6,013 bases of DNA, taken from positions 1-6,013 of the forward strand of contig JANYGM010000441.1 of assembly GCA_025362415.1 (NCBI GenBank), in the 5' to 3' direction. The translations under genes and the position numbers were made by a program. Shown piece by piece: positions 5,776-6,013 of the stretch. The notes under the pieces were generated by a model. It did no database searches. It was not told the DNA's origin and was given only the letters and a program-made list of their open reading frames with translations. The stretch comes from a bacterium. Lineage in GTDB: Bacteria > Bacteroidota > Bacteroidia > Cytophagales > Thermonemataceae. Numbering within the stretch: position 1 is the first letter of the stretch; each line of letters opens with the position of its first letter.

Positions 5776-6013
5776 TTACAACTCATTACTAACAAAAAAA
5801 TCACCTTGCTTATTGAATTCTAGTATTTTTTTTAAAAGAGGGATAGTTTCTATCCATCAAATAAATTTTAGTTATTTCACTACCAAAGTAATTGATTTCA
5901 GATGCCCTGTGCAAATCATATAAACTATGCTCATCTTGCCTACAATGGGATAATTGACTGTCTACAATCAAGTGATTAAGCACATCATACATCACAGAGG
6001 CTCTGCCCATTGG
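5776..6013 (-). pseudogene. IS4-type DDE transposase remnant, frameshifted and truncated
   Basis: Reading leftward from the right edge, the frame is open and gives PMGRASVMYDVLNHLIVDSQ, then CRQDEHSLYDLHRA, then KIYLMDRNYPSFKK. This matches the middle of IS4-group transposases: the R.S.LYDVLN block, the ER/DE.SLA..H block, and the second catalytic Asp in a D-R-G-Y-P-S motif, here D-R-N-Y-P-S. The frame then hits TAA at 5812-5810. Skipping one A in the run of eight (5833 to 5826) restores a continuation ILEFNKQGDFFVSNEL with the expected family pattern, ending at TAA 5778-5776. The third catalytic residue (Glu) and the rest of the C-terminus are missing, so the element is dead as seen. The N-terminal part, including the first catalytic Asp, would lie beyond the right edge. 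Family assignment is from motif recall, not a search. Confidence 0.68.

Noticed and set aside
5776..5850. Programmed frameshift in the transposase at the A8 run
   Set aside because: A slip back by one base leads directly to TAG, and the +1 reading ends 16 codons after the slip without the catalytic Glu. No shift yields a complete enzyme, so decay is the simpler reading.
1..6013. CRISPR array, tRNA, rRNA, riboswitch, phage or defence genes
   Set aside because: I looked on both strands and found no regularly spaced direct repeats of suitable length, no cloverleaf or rRNA motifs, and no coding region with such domains.

Overview
This window is AT-rich DNA that looks like a gliding or marine-type Bacteroidota, probably of the order Cytophagales. 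The evidence is the AT-rich codon use, the Bacteroidota-style promoter motifs (TTG about 20 nt upstream of TAnnTTTG), the absence of clear Shine-Dalgarno sequences, and a TonB-dependent receptor with an N-terminal carboxypeptidase-regulatory-like domain. The species assignment is inference.

Layout from left to right. (1) Positions 1-1197, + strand: the 3' part of a PAS-GAF-PAS sensory protein that is open at the left edge and has no visible output domain. It ends in a strong intrinsic terminator (1227-1270). (2) Positions 1271-1383: a compact regulatory region with a DtxR/MntR-like palindrome and a good Bacteroidota promoter. (3) Positions 1384-3738, + strand: a complete TonB-dependent outer-membrane receptor (784 aa) with an unusual Cys-x-x-Cys motif in its plug. 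(4) A 72-nt convergent gap with a weak inverted repeat. (5) Positions 3811-5554, - strand: a two-gene unit. A Tat-exported 5'-nucleotidase-type metallophosphoesterase (5554 to 4607) is followed by a DUF2490 family probable outer-membrane protein. The two are separated by a C/G-rich hairpin repeat that is probably mistaken for coding sequence if the longest reading frame is taken. (6) Positions 5555-5775: an intergenic region with a promoter for the phosphoesterase and a short array of CACTAAG repeats. (7) Positions 5776-6013, - strand: a decayed piece of an IS4-type DDE transposase, frameshifted in a run of eight A and truncated, running off the right edge.

Functionally, the best-supported story is metal or metallophore uptake by the receptor at 1384, possibly under a metal-sensing repressor. 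The phosphoesterase and DUF2490 pair are envelope proteins with no obvious pathway link to the receptor, which is transcribed towards them. I see no CRISPR array, RNA gene, phage or defence system. The window is mostly ordinary; the points worth a second look are the operator, the plug CxxC, the transposon remnant, the repeat families and the start-site question in the DUF2490 gene.
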